NCBI GenBank assembly: GCA_018398765.1
Contig: JAHBMJ010001398.1
Coordinates: 1-31,502, forward strand
Length of the DNA stretch: 31,502 bases
Origin: Chromera velia
Taxonomy: Eukaryota > Sar > Chromeraceae
Reading direction: 5' to 3'
Shown here: piece after piece, positions 20,011 to 29,625 of the stretch
Position numbering within the stretch: position 1 is the first letter of the stretch
Layout: the number at the start of each line of letters is the position of its first letter
Notes under the pieces: model-generated
The model's input: only the letters and a program-made list of their open reading frames with translations
What the model was told of the DNA's origin: nothing
The model's database searches: none
Position numbers and translations under genes: made by a program

Positions 20011-20394
20011 CAAAGGTGTTTAATCACGGAATATATTTATTCACTAGTTACTCACTTCAAAAGTAATATAATCAGGAATATATTCAGGAATATATTCCTA
20101 AATTAATTAAGGGGGGGGCTGCACCGGCGCGTGCATGGCTAGCCCGGGCTGCATGGGCTGGGCCATGCATGCAGTGCACTGGATGTGCACAAGCCTCTAG
20201 GCTACTCCCAAAACATTTGTTTTTATAACGTAAAAAAAAAATCACGCACCATCAGAACTAGCATCAGAATGACCAAAGGTATTAAAGACTAGTAAGAATC
20301 GGACTTTGGCTAATTAATCACTTTATTCAATCACATTTAATCACTTCATGGGATAATTAAATATATTTTAATCACAAGTGACTAAACACCTTTG
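20011..20394. mobile_element. 384-bp hAT-type MITE
   Basis: The terminal inverted repeats are CAAAGGTGTTTAATCAC (20011-20027) and its partner CAAAGGTGTTTAGTCAC on the other strand (20394-20378), 16/17 identical. The element is flanked by a perfect 8-bp duplication TCGGGTTT. The 8-bp duplication and CA..G-type ends are typical of hAT elements. The subterminal regions carry many AATCAC/ATTCAC words, as transposase-binding sites of hAT elements often do. There is no coding capacity, so it would need a transposase in trans. The middle (about 20110-20200) is GC-rich and unlike the AT-rich ends. Confidence 0.9.
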
Positions 20395-20402
20395 TCGGGT
20401 TT
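20395..20402 (+). repeat. Right 8-bp target site duplication of the hAT-type MITE
   Basis: TCGGGTTT, identical to 20003-20010. Confidence 0.9.
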
Positions 20403-21290
20403 ATTACTAAAATCCCATTCAACCTCACGAGTCCCTGCACAACAGCCTGTACCTGCTCGATGCGGTAGTTGGGGAAAAGACTTCATTCAACGTACCCGGA
20501 ACACCCCGAACGCTAACGAGGGTTCTCTGATTTGGGGAATATCATCTAGGCCAGCACGCATTAAAAACTATATGTATAGATCTGCATAGGATAGAATAAG
20601 ATCAATTTTAAGTTCAAATATTTCAGGCTAGGTTCCGGGCCGAGACCTGTGGTCCACTGTCATTGCTGGGCTTACTGAAAGAAATGCTTAGAATGTGAAT
20701 GCTCCTGAGTCCTGATGATTGCCCTGTGGGCTAGGAATCGACTTCAGGCTGTCCCCTAGGGACAGATAGAATATCAGTCCGTCTACGTTCAATCAATCCA
20801 TCGCCTTTTCCCAACCCATCGTGTTCGAAACAACATTTCCCATTCAGTACTACTGCAATGGCAGTGCTGCATGCATGCATTTCGATCGGCTCGATCGGCC
20901 GGCGGGTGCGCGTGCATGTACCTAGGCATGTACGTCTCTCAGGTCAGACAATTTGGTATGCGCGAGTCGGGCCTGTCAGGCAGCTCTTTACACCTGCAGG
21001 TCACTGCACCAAACCCACAAAAACCGTGTCCATGCACTCACTCCCTCTGCTAGCGCACTGCGACACAACTACCCATTTCAAATTGAGAGGCTCACGCAAA
21101 CTGGAGGCAGCAAGCGTGTGAGGCCGCCAACCTCTCCGGCCTGCCAGATCGAGGCTGGACTTAATTGATCCGCAACATGCTCAACATGCGCAGACAAGGG
21201 AGGGGTCACAAGGCGGGGGTCGCAGCTCTGAAACAAACGCAACGTGCGTTTCTGTCAAAAACGTACAACCACCCAAGCCGTACTCCTATC
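20403..21290. other. Unannotated stretch
   Basis: No gene or element recognised. It contains palindromic words around TTCGATCGGCTCGATCGGCC (20880-20899) and GCATGCATGC tracts. Confidence 0.4.
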
Positions 21291-21347
21291 GCACTCCTTC
21301 TTTTTTTTATCTCAAGCACAAACGGTTGTGGATGCAATCCTCGATCA

Positions 21348-22328
21348 ATGGACTTGCTTCGTTTTTCTTCAAGACAAGAGAGAGCAAGACAGTCACAAGC
21401 TACGAACTTGGAAAGGTTTAAGAGCCCATTCTACTGCACAGGAAGGTTTGACTCAAGATCAATACACCGGGGAACATCATCTGGCCAGCACACATCGACA
21501 GCTGGATCCGCATGCCACGACTCTGCACGACTTTGTCGCAAACTCTGCAGGCGGTTGTTAAAGCCAGGCCCAGCATGGAGAAGTGCATTGCCAGATACTT
21601 TACACACACACACGACGGACATTCACTATCCACTGACTCGTCCACCCACCCACCCACACCCTCTGGGTGGACGTCAAGAAGAACGAAAAGAGAAACGGAC
21701 ACCCCCATCGATCAGTTTTCATCTTCCTTCCCTTGCGCAGAAGTGCACAGCAGAAGGAAGCCCTGGTTTCCCAGAGATGGTATACAATCGAGAGAAGTCT
21801 CGTTTTCTAGCCAGGGCAGACAAGCAAGTGTGAAGAAGGGACAATCGAAGGGTGAGAACGACAGGACGCACGAAGTCAGTTGTTTGAGCCCCTCATTGGC
21901 AGCGAGAAAAATCGTCCCACATACAAGCATTGCATCACAAGCTCAGAAGAGAAGAAGACGACTTCTTTGCCAACACGACCATGTGTGTTGTAGCAAAGCG
22001 CGTCAAGAAAAATTGCAAACCTTCCTAATAAACGCAGAAAGCGCCCCTTTGTGGGCAAACTTCTCCTCGCTGCGATTGAAGCTGGTGCCGTACGAGGGAG
22101 TCTGGAGTTCAGGGGAAGAGAGAGAGCGCGCGCGCAGACCAAGGAAAAGTGAAGCAAGCATCACGCCGAGGGTTAATGACAGCGGCAGGGCCGGGCAGGA
22201 CGAATAAGAAGAGCAAGGGAGAGACGAAGTGAGGAACAAGAGGGACAAAGAGAAAGAGAAACAAGGCGAGCCAACGAGGATACTCTGCCGTGCCTACAGT
22301 CAAGTCCGGTCTCCACGGTCTGCCACCC
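21348..22328 (+). repeat. Left arm of a large inverted repeat flanking the metal-transporter pair
   Basis: Positions 21348-22020 match, in reverse complement, 31502-30827 with almost no indels: 21348 pairs with 31502 and 21833 with 31017 at constant offset. Positions about 21913-22328 match 30056-29626, again inverted, with one 15-bp indel and some divergence at the outer end. The arm has open frames on the plus strand (21165-21833 and 21512-22207) with no recognisable domain. The inner edge lies 99 bp from the ZIP gene's stop codon. Confidence 0.9.
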
Positions 22329-22426
22329 CCCATCTTCTCTATTCTATCGTCAAGATCGGAGCCACAGAGGACTCACATGGATCCACAGGGCTCCACGGCC
22401 CCCATTTCTGCGGCCTTTCCTCCTTC

Positions 22427-24351
22427 TCACGCCTCGATTCCGAGAAGAATGATCGAAAGAGCCATGATGGCAGATCCGATGAAGAACCACGTCGACATCC
22501 AGTTCGACTGCACTAGCAAGGCACACAATCAAGTAGAAACACGATCATGTAGCGACTGAGATCACTGCACTGCACTGCATTGCCGCCACTGTCGTATGAA
22601 TGCGAGACTGGTGCGAGACTGGTGGAAAAGGGATATGGGGATACTCGAATGCAGATCATAGCCGGCGCAAAAAGACTCTGTCTACGTTTTTGGGTCAGAC
22701 ACTTCATAGAGATCTCAGCTTGCTTTTGCCTCACCGAGGGGTCATACTTGCAGGCGGCAGGGACCAGCTCGTGGATGCCAATGAACGTCATGATGCCTGC
22801 AGTCAGACCAAAAGTTACTCCGAAGCCTGCGGGATCAAGCACTCCGCCAGCTTTGAGGGCTGCAAAAACCGCTGCAGCGCCGATGGCTCCCCCAACGATC
22901 TCCGAGATGCCGGAGAGTGCCGCCCAGGCTGCGGAATGAGAGAAGGGTATCGCATCGTAGACTTGTGTTTCACAGACAGCCCTGAGATCATGCATTTTTC
23001 AATGCCGTACGTACTTATGCGTGTCTGTGTGGATGTAAGTCTCTGTGGACGTATGTATGTATGAATGTAGGTGCCTGAATGTATGGACAGATGGGCAAGC
23101 AGAAGCAAGATCCCTCAACTGACCAAAGGCGTACCACATGCCCTTCCCGGCGGCCAGGAAAGGCACTGCAACAGCAATCCCCTCGGGCAGATTGTGGAGG
23201 CAGATGGCGATGGTCATTACTGCAAGGACAAAAAAAGAAAGGCAAGAAGCCTGTTATACACCATAAAAAAAGGGAGGAAGAGGAGGGTACCTGTTGTGCA
23301 CCACAAAAAGAGAGAGAAAGAGGAGGGTAAAGGGATGTATTTATCATTGAATTCATGCAGGGAGGCACCAACATGAACATTTGATGTGAGCCATGCAGAG
23401 ACTGACACCAGCCGAGTCTGGGGTCAGTGAGGGCAGCAGTGAAGACGAGAACTCCCTCAGGCAGATTGTGGAGTGAGAGTGCGAGGAAAGACACCACGCC
23501 GAGCTTTCCGAGAGATCGTTCATCCATTCCATGACAACGGAGATCATGGAGGTCAAGACCCTTTACTCCCAGCGCGGCCGCCTTCCTTGCAGCACACTTT
23601 GCCGCACATTCCTCATCACGACACTGCTCCCGCCGGCGGGGCCCCGTCACGACCGGGGCGCTGAGGTCAACTACTTGCAGGTCTTGCCCACCGCTGGCAG
23701 TCACACCTGAAGCGCTGATATCTTTTGCCAGGCTGCCCAGCTGCACGTGCACACCGCTCGCAGGCTCTGGCTGATCAGAAAAACTGGAAGCGGGCGGATC
23801 GCGGCCACACAGTGGGCACTGCTTGTCCGCTTCAACGACCTGTCTCGTGACTGAATGCTCATCTGCGCGCTGATCTCCTGTGACCTGAAGTGACATCAGA
23901 CGGTGAACAATCACATCGATGACGCGCCCAACGCCCAAACCACCAAACATGGTCAGGTACGTCAGGGTTGCGGCGACGGGCCCAGAGAACCCTGCTTCTT
24001 CGAAGTTGGTTGTGGTTTCATTGAGCATTTCCGTGAGGGAAATAAAGACCATCACGCCTGCACTGAGCGCCAAAGCACCAGCCAGTATGTGCGGCTTCAG
24101 ATGGTTGCGGGCCGCGATGGCAATTGCTCCACCGAGTGCAGTTCCAGCCGCTGCAAGGTAGATAGTTCGTTGTACATGTCAAGAAACATTCCGTCTCCGT
24201 CTCTCTCAAACAACAAGCGGCAAACAAGAAGTCACGGAAGAAAATGCCAGCTATACATACCTGCGATGCAAACCATCCCCATGGCGACTCCAATGGCTTG
24301 AGGAGAGGTGTCGATCTCTCCACTCAACCGACGCAGAACCTGAGGCAACAT
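22427..24351 (-). CDS. ZIP-family metal transporter (GufA/ZupT-like), five exons
   Basis: ZIP proteins move Zn2+ (and often Fe2+ or Mn2+) into the cytosol. Exons on the minus strand: 24351-24261, 24150-23407, 23219-23124, 22928-22735, 22507-22427. All phases agree, giving 401 residues. The ATG at 24351 is the first after an in-frame TAA. Visible: TM1 AIGVAMGMVCIAG across the first intron, ALSAGVMVFISLTE, the TM4 signature LSLHNLPEGVLVF (His about 258), a second signature CLHNLPEGIAVAVPF in TM5 (His about 287), WAALSGISEIVG, LTAGIMTFIGIHELVPAA, and a last helix FFIGSAIMALSIILLG. Two H-N-x-P-E-G boxes are typical of the GufA/ZupT branch. The TM3-TM4 loop is long and Cys-containing (CPLCGRD, CRDEECAAKC) rather than His-rich. 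The exon 2 donor is the least certain boundary (23407, GTCAGT, chosen for phase). Confidence 0.9.
23220..23406 (-). repeat. ZIP intron 2 with an internal tandem duplication
   Basis: Inside this 187-nt intron a unit of about 38 bp (CCTGTTNTNCACCA followed by an A-run and GAGG-rich purines on the plus strand) occurs twice, at about 23250-23288 and 23289-23328. It is purine-rich on the plus strand and pyrimidine-rich on the transcribed strand near the acceptor. Confidence 0.7.
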
Positions 24352-24860
24352 GTTGTCCAGACTCCAGAACAACAACAACGTTTCCGCAACACTCTGTTGT
24401 TTTCTCGTTTAGGACGACAGTTGATCCTCTCTCTCTCTCTCTTTCTCTCTCTGTGTGTGTGTGTGTGTGTTGCTTTTTAAAACACAGCTGTCCACCTTGA
24501 ATCGGTCTCAATCTCTGTTCATCATGCAAGACCGCCAGAATCGATGCAAATGAGACAGAGAATGACGGACGGAGGCGATCGGGGTGCTTGGCAACGACGA
24601 CAGAAGACGCGCGCGCGCGTCACGGACTGCATGCTGGGAATGGCTCCGGAAAACATATCGGGGGGTACTTAAATACAAAACAATTGTACGTGTATGTGTA
24701 CAGGCCTACACAAGCCCTACGGCTTCTTAAACTCACGGTTTCTGAGGCTGTTCGCACGCTGGCATGTGTCAGATCTCATGACGTTGCCTTCACACGTCCT
24801 ACACAGAGAGTTTCTTCGATCTCTTCTCAATTCACTCGCTAGACAGATCGGGCTGGCGAT
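24352..24860. promoter_or_regulatory. Shared intergenic region of the divergent ZIP and HMA genes
   Basis: The two start codons face away from each other across 509 bp, so this interval must hold both 5' UTRs and probably both promoters. It contains a (CT)n(GT)n tract at about 24427-24470 and a (CG)n run at about 24609-24619. No TATA box or metal-response element could be named with confidence. Upstream in-frame stops support both starts: TAA before the ZIP ATG, and TAG at 24840-24842 before the HMA ATG. Confidence 0.6.
24427..24470 (+). repeat. (CT)n(GT)n dinucleotide tract in the divergent promoter
   Basis: About 26 bp of CT units with one TT interruption, followed by a (GT)9-like run, located 76-119 bp upstream of the ZIP start codon. 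Such tracts are length-variable and can exclude nucleosomes. Confidence 0.9.
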
Positions 24861-27800
24861 ATGAGAACAAGCCTTGAAGCATTTCGTTGCTGTAAAAGCC
24901 GTCAAGGTGGAAAGAAAATGACTGCTGGGCAAGAGGAGAAGGACGTGGAAGGGGTGTCTGTCGTTCAGACAATCTTTACTGCGCAGGGAATCTGCTGTGC
25001 ATCTGAAGTACCCTTGGTTAGGAGTGCTGTTGCGCAGTTTGGACCAGGAATTGTACACCTTGCCGTCAATGTGCTGACACAAGAAGTCATCATAAGGCAC
25101 GAGAGTAACATCCTTCCTAAACAACTGAAAAAAGCTCTGCAGGACGCAGCACTAGAGCCGGTGCTAGTCTCAACGACTGGAGAAGCGATTGAAGAGACAA
25201 CAAAGACCCGCAAATGCCACTGTGCTGGCCTTCCTGCGTGGAACATCATTGTTGCAACAGTCCTTTGGGCAGTCGGGTTGGGTGCCTACTCCTTCGGCAG
25301 CTCGGATGCTCACGGACACGGGGACCCGTTTTCAGATGAGAAGTGGACCAACTCTGAGTTTTTGATCGTCTTCAACACGTGCTCCTTGCTGGCGATCATC
25401 CTTTCACTGCCCACCGTGGTACCACGCGCATGGGCTGCAGTAAAACGGTGTTCGGTGAATGTCAACGTGTTGATGGTCTTAGCAGTCGTTGGGGCATGTT
25501 TGATGCAGGTGTGTTTTTTCTTCCTCTGTGTCTCCTTGTTTGTCTGTCTGTACCTGGTGGTCTCCGTGTGTTTCCATCTGTTTCTGTCTGCTGCACGTCT
25601 TTTCTTCTCTCTTTCTTTTCTCTCGATGTTTCGTGCAGAACGTAAGGGGAAAAAAGAAGGAAAAGGAACCATACAGTCTGTCTCTGTCTCCGTCTATCTG
25701 TGGTCTCCGGTTGGCTTCTTTGTGTCACTTTGAGGACTCGTGACTGCAAGTCGGAACGGCGATGTTGTGAGCTTCAAGGTAGAGTTTGATAGTGCATGCA
25801 GCACGCCCTGTTGATGTGCTTCTTCCCAGTCCCTCTCTTTTGTCATCCTTTGTCTGTTGCAGGACTTTGTGGAAGGTGCCACCGTCCTCGTCCTTTTCTC
25901 CTGGAGTTCCTTCCTTGAGCGCCTTGCGTCCTCCCGTGCAAAGTCTGCTATCGGAGAGGTCGTGGCTCTGGCTCCCACCACTGCCATGATGCTTTCGGAG
26001 GATGGGGAGTCGAGGGTTTGTATCGAGGTCGTCCCTGTCGGCAGTCGCATTGCAGTGCGGCCTGGGGACAAGGTACCTCCTGACGGCGTCATCATCTCTG
26101 GTCGGTTTTGGGGGGTTGCTTGCGGAATAAGAGGCACCAGTTTTTTCCTCACCTCCTACTAAGTGCAAAGCATTTCTACAGCGTGCATGCATGCCATCGC
26201 CTCTCCAACGTTGCTGCATGCATGGATGGAGTGCAGGTACGACGTCTTTGGACGAGTCGTCGTCCTTGACCGGAGAGTCGGTTCCAGTATCAAAGAAACA
26301 GGGAGACAGCGTGGTGGCCGGAGCAATCAATGTGGGCGGAGGGTATATTGAGGTAGAGACCACTTCTCTGGCACGCGACTCCTTCATCGCAAGGCTCGCC
26401 CAGCTGATGGCTGATGCACAGACGCAGCGTGCGCCCACTGAGGAGATGGTTGAGAGGGTTGCAAAGGTGTACACTCCCGTCGTCCTGATCTCCTCTCTTC
26501 TGATGGCCTCCATTCCGTGCTAGATTCCGTGGGCCTGGGGCGTGGAGACAGGATCCCACTGGCTCTATGTCGCCCTCGTCCTGCTTGTCGTGGGCTGTCC
26601 CTGTGCACTCGTCATCTCCACCCCGATCAGCTACGTCTGCAGCCTGGCCACGTGCGCGCGCCTCGGCATCCTCGTGAAAGGCGGGAAGCATCTTGAGACA
26701 CTGGGTACAGTGGAGGTGATTGCTTTCGATAAAACAGGTACTCTGACAGCCGGCCGCTTTGTGTTAACCGACATCGAATCTCTCGGCGCGTATGACACCA
26801 AGAGCCTCCATCACTCTCTGCTCTCTCTCGCGGCGAGTGTCGAGCGCTACTCCGCCCACCCGGTCGCGGCTGCCATTACTCAGAAGGCGTTTGCTCAAAA
26901 TGTTGACCTTTTCCCGGACGACTGCGTGAAGAACTTTGAGGATCAGGCAGGCAAGGGTGTGTGTGCGGACATTGAGGGAGTTGGCCGCGTCTGTGTGGGC
27001 TCGGGAGAGTACACAGAGTCCATGTTGCACACCACTCCGTCTCTCTACGCCGATGCCGTCGCGCTAGTTGGCGGTCTCCGGTGGGAGCGTGAAGCCGGTC
27101 CCCCGGAATCCCTACAAAGCTTCGACACGCGCGGGGCAACGATTTGCTGGATTTCTGTAGATGGGAGGGTAATGGGTGTGCTGAGTGCATCGGACACGGT
27201 GAGAGCAAGCGCGGTCGAAGCGGTGGGACAACTCTGCGACCTTGGCGTACGATGCGTGATGCTGACGGGTGACTCTGAGGATGCGGCGAGGGGCATTGCG
27301 ATAAAAGTAGGGGTTGACATGCGTGAGGTGCTCTTCCGGTGCTCTCCCGAGAAGAAGCTCCAGTACGTGCAGAATCTGGTGCAGCAGAAACAGAGACAGA
27401 GGAGACGATGCAGCGGGAGTGGGAGGGGGAAGGTGGCGATGGTCGGTGACGGCGTGAACGACGCGGCGGCGCTCGCAAGCGCTGACGTTGGGATTGCGAT
27501 GGGAGATACAGGTGAGGGAGGGAGGGAACTTGAGTCTCAAATGCCCACATTTGACAATATATGATGCATGTGCATTGTCGCAACATTACATGCAGCCCAG
27601 CGTGGCCATCTCTTTTCATTCGATTTGCGATGTCTCACAAAAAAATATGATATGTCCCTGCCCCTTCCCGGCTGCTCTCATTATCTCTTCCTTCTTTATC
27701 CTCTGATGGTTGTCTCGTCTGCACAGGCTCCGCAGTCGCGATCGAGGCTGCCGATGTTGCCCTCATGGATGTGAACCTGAAGAAACTCCCTGTGCTCATC

Positions 27801-29476
27801 TGCATCAGCAGGCGCACCCGCCTGGTGATCTTTCTGAACATCGCATTCGCCGTCCTTTCCAAGCTGGCGGTTCTTGGTCTCGCCATCGCAGGTCCTTCAG
27901 AGCCTCCTACCCACCGCGTTCCCTTGCTCCTTGCTCAGCATTATATTCATGTCTCTTTTCCTTAGTGCCACGCGCGCTTTTGATGTCTTCCCTTTTTTTC
28001 TCCCCTCCTCCAAGATTTACACACTTGGGCGTTGTCGCGCTCACTCTCTTTTTGATAGGAAGACTTGTTACACGAAACTGTACCCGTACCGTGAAAGAAA
28101 CAGAAGGGGAGAAAGGGCCTGCACCTTGGCGGAAGACTGCAGCATCCATTTATCTCTTCGCGTGTCTGCCGGTTTCGAACCATATTTTGCATACATGCAT
28201 ACATACATACCCTTTCCACCCTTTGTACTCACTGTGTATATGAATATTTCTGTATGCGTATGTGAAAAGATGATCATCAACATGCAGGCTACTTGACACT
28301 CTGGGGGGCTGTTGCCGCCGACATCGGATCCATGCTGATCGTCACTCTGCACGCCATGACACTGCTGAAGGCACGAGAACGCGCAAGAGCTGCTGGCGCC
28401 GTTCTGAGCACTGCAGGAAGCCTCGTGACCTGTTGCTGCTGCGTGGTGAAGCACATCTGCTGCAAGGTCCACAAGATCAAAGATTTCCAGGTCATTGTAC
28501 TGCCAGGCAAGACTCCTCCTTTTGCCTGGTGATGATCTGCCCCGGAGTATGGTTTTTGTTCAAACAAACTTCTTGGCATGCACTGCAGAGGACAGGCAAA
28601 AAAACAGTGCGCCTCGAGCGCTAGAACGGGGAGTGGCAACTGAAAAAAGAAACAAGAAAAGAGAGGGAGGAAGAGCAAAACAGAAAGGGAAGACAATAAG
28701 AGAAAAGAAAGACTAGAGTCCTTTTCCAACTTCTGCTCAGCACCCGGGGCTTGCCGCCAACTCCTTCTGCACACAACCGTTCGGACAGGGAGAGAGAAAA
28801 ACAACAGCTTTAATTGATGCCCGTCTTCCGTTCTGACACTTCTCTTGTTATGATAACAACCCACACTGTTTTTCAAAACGCGAACACAATGCTCGTTTGT
28901 GTAAATATGCACATGTGTGTGTGTATGTGTGGGTGTGTGTGTATCTTGCAGAGCGTGGGCTCCCTCCACTGCTGCTGCCAGCACCAGTGTTGCGGGATGA
29001 CGAGTGACTCTGACTGTGCTGCATGCAGTCCCACGCTTATGCTACATACAGAGCATGATGTCCTACAGGAGTCGCTGCTCCCTGCAGTAGTGAAGGAGAG
29101 CTGTTGTGGAGATGAAAAGGTGGCAGTGAAGGAGAGCTGCTGTGCAAAGGAGGGGGAGGCTCAGCATGCACACAAGCAGGGAGGGGCGGACGTCACTGAG
29201 CGTGTTCGCAGTTCTGGATCAGTCCAAGAACTTGGCGAAACCGCTCATCCCTCTCAGAGTCAGTCACAGTGCAAGCGCGAGGACCCTCGCAGCCATTGTG
29301 CAAGCCACGCAGGTCACCACCACGATCAGAACAACAGGCGTGAGGACAGCGCAACGCCCCCCCCCCCACCAGCAGGCGTCTCTTCGCTTTGCGCTCTCAT
29401 CCACCCACCCAGCCCCTACTCTAATCGGAAGAGCTTCCTGAGCAAAAAGACGACCACACCGCGCAACAGCAACTGA
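24861..29476 (+). CDS. P1B-2 heavy-metal ATPase (Zn/Cd/Pb exporter, plant HMA2/HMA4-like), six exons, one in-frame TAG
   Basis: ATP-driven export of Zn2+/Cd2+ from the cytosol. Exons: 24861-25508, 25863-26100, 26237-27511, 27727-27891, 28288-28490, 28952-29476. All are GT-AG with consistent phases, 1,017 codons. N-terminal HMA domain with GICCASEV (Cys45-Cys46), the plant-type GICC-x-S-E motif. TM1-TM4 follow (NVNVLMVLAVVGA in TM3), then the actuator loop with LTGES (about 307-310), CPC in TM6 (416-418), DKTGT (Asp460), SAHPVA, MLTGDS and VGDGVNDAAALASADVG (Asp700). TM7 has LNIAFAVLSK and TM8 has ADIGSM, the Asn/Lys and D-x-G signatures of the Zn/Cd subgroup. The C-terminal tail is Cys/His-rich (TCCCCVVKHICCK, HCCCQHQCC, two ESCC repeats, HAGHHHD), as in HMA2/HMA4. 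Codon 391 is TAG (26521-26523), in TM5 before CPC; the frame is intact on both sides. Confidence 0.92.
26521..26523 (+). other. In-frame TAG within the HMA ATPase exon 3
   Basis: The codon lies between LLMASIPC and IPWAWGVET, in the middle of the fifth membrane segment. Sequence on both sides aligns in kind with plant HMA proteins (Y-T-P-x-x-x-L-I ... L-L-V-V-G-C-P-C), and no frame change occurs. No sensible intron removes only this codon; a donor at 26468 would delete the helix. It may be a true nonsense mutation, a base-call error (CAG, TGG or AAG), RNA editing, or readthrough. Confidence 0.85.
28910..28945 (+). repeat. (TG)n tract just before the last HMA acceptor
   Basis: A TG/GTGTGT-rich run immediately precedes TATCTTGCAG (acceptor at 28951). 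It replaces a typical polypyrimidine tract with a TG-rich one. Confidence 0.75.
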
Positions 29477-29625
29477 ACCAAAAAGCGGTGCCATTGCATG
29501 CATGCCACGGAGCAGGAATGCCAAGAGAAGACAAGAGGGAGAGGGGTTCTGATATTCTATGTCATGTGAGAAGCTCCACATCTTTCCCTTGCTCTTCCGC
29601 TGTGACTGACCCTCAGCGTGAGAAG

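Noticed and set aside
21165..22207. Open frames of 222 and 231 codons in the left inverted-repeat arm
   Set aside because: They overlap in different frames, lack any recognisable domain, and the sequence recurs as an inverted, partly rearranged repeat; treated as repeat DNA.
22513..22734. Continuation of the ZIP exon 4 frame for 70 more codons to a stop
   Set aside because: The GTGAGG donor at 22734 and acceptor before 22507 join to a perfect last transmembrane helix, which fits the ZIP family far better than the read-through tail.
3186..26523. Reassigned TAG codon as an explanation for the in-frame TAGs in copia pol and the HMA gene
   Set aside because: The copia element also has TAA and TGA stops and frameshifts, as expected of decay, and the ZIP gene has no in-frame TAG; one TAG in HMA is not evidence for a code change.
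26468..26523. A 56-nt intron (GTGTAC...CTAG) that would remove the HMA TAG
   Set aside because: It would delete most of conserved TM5 and is unusually short compared with the other introns (110-461 nt).
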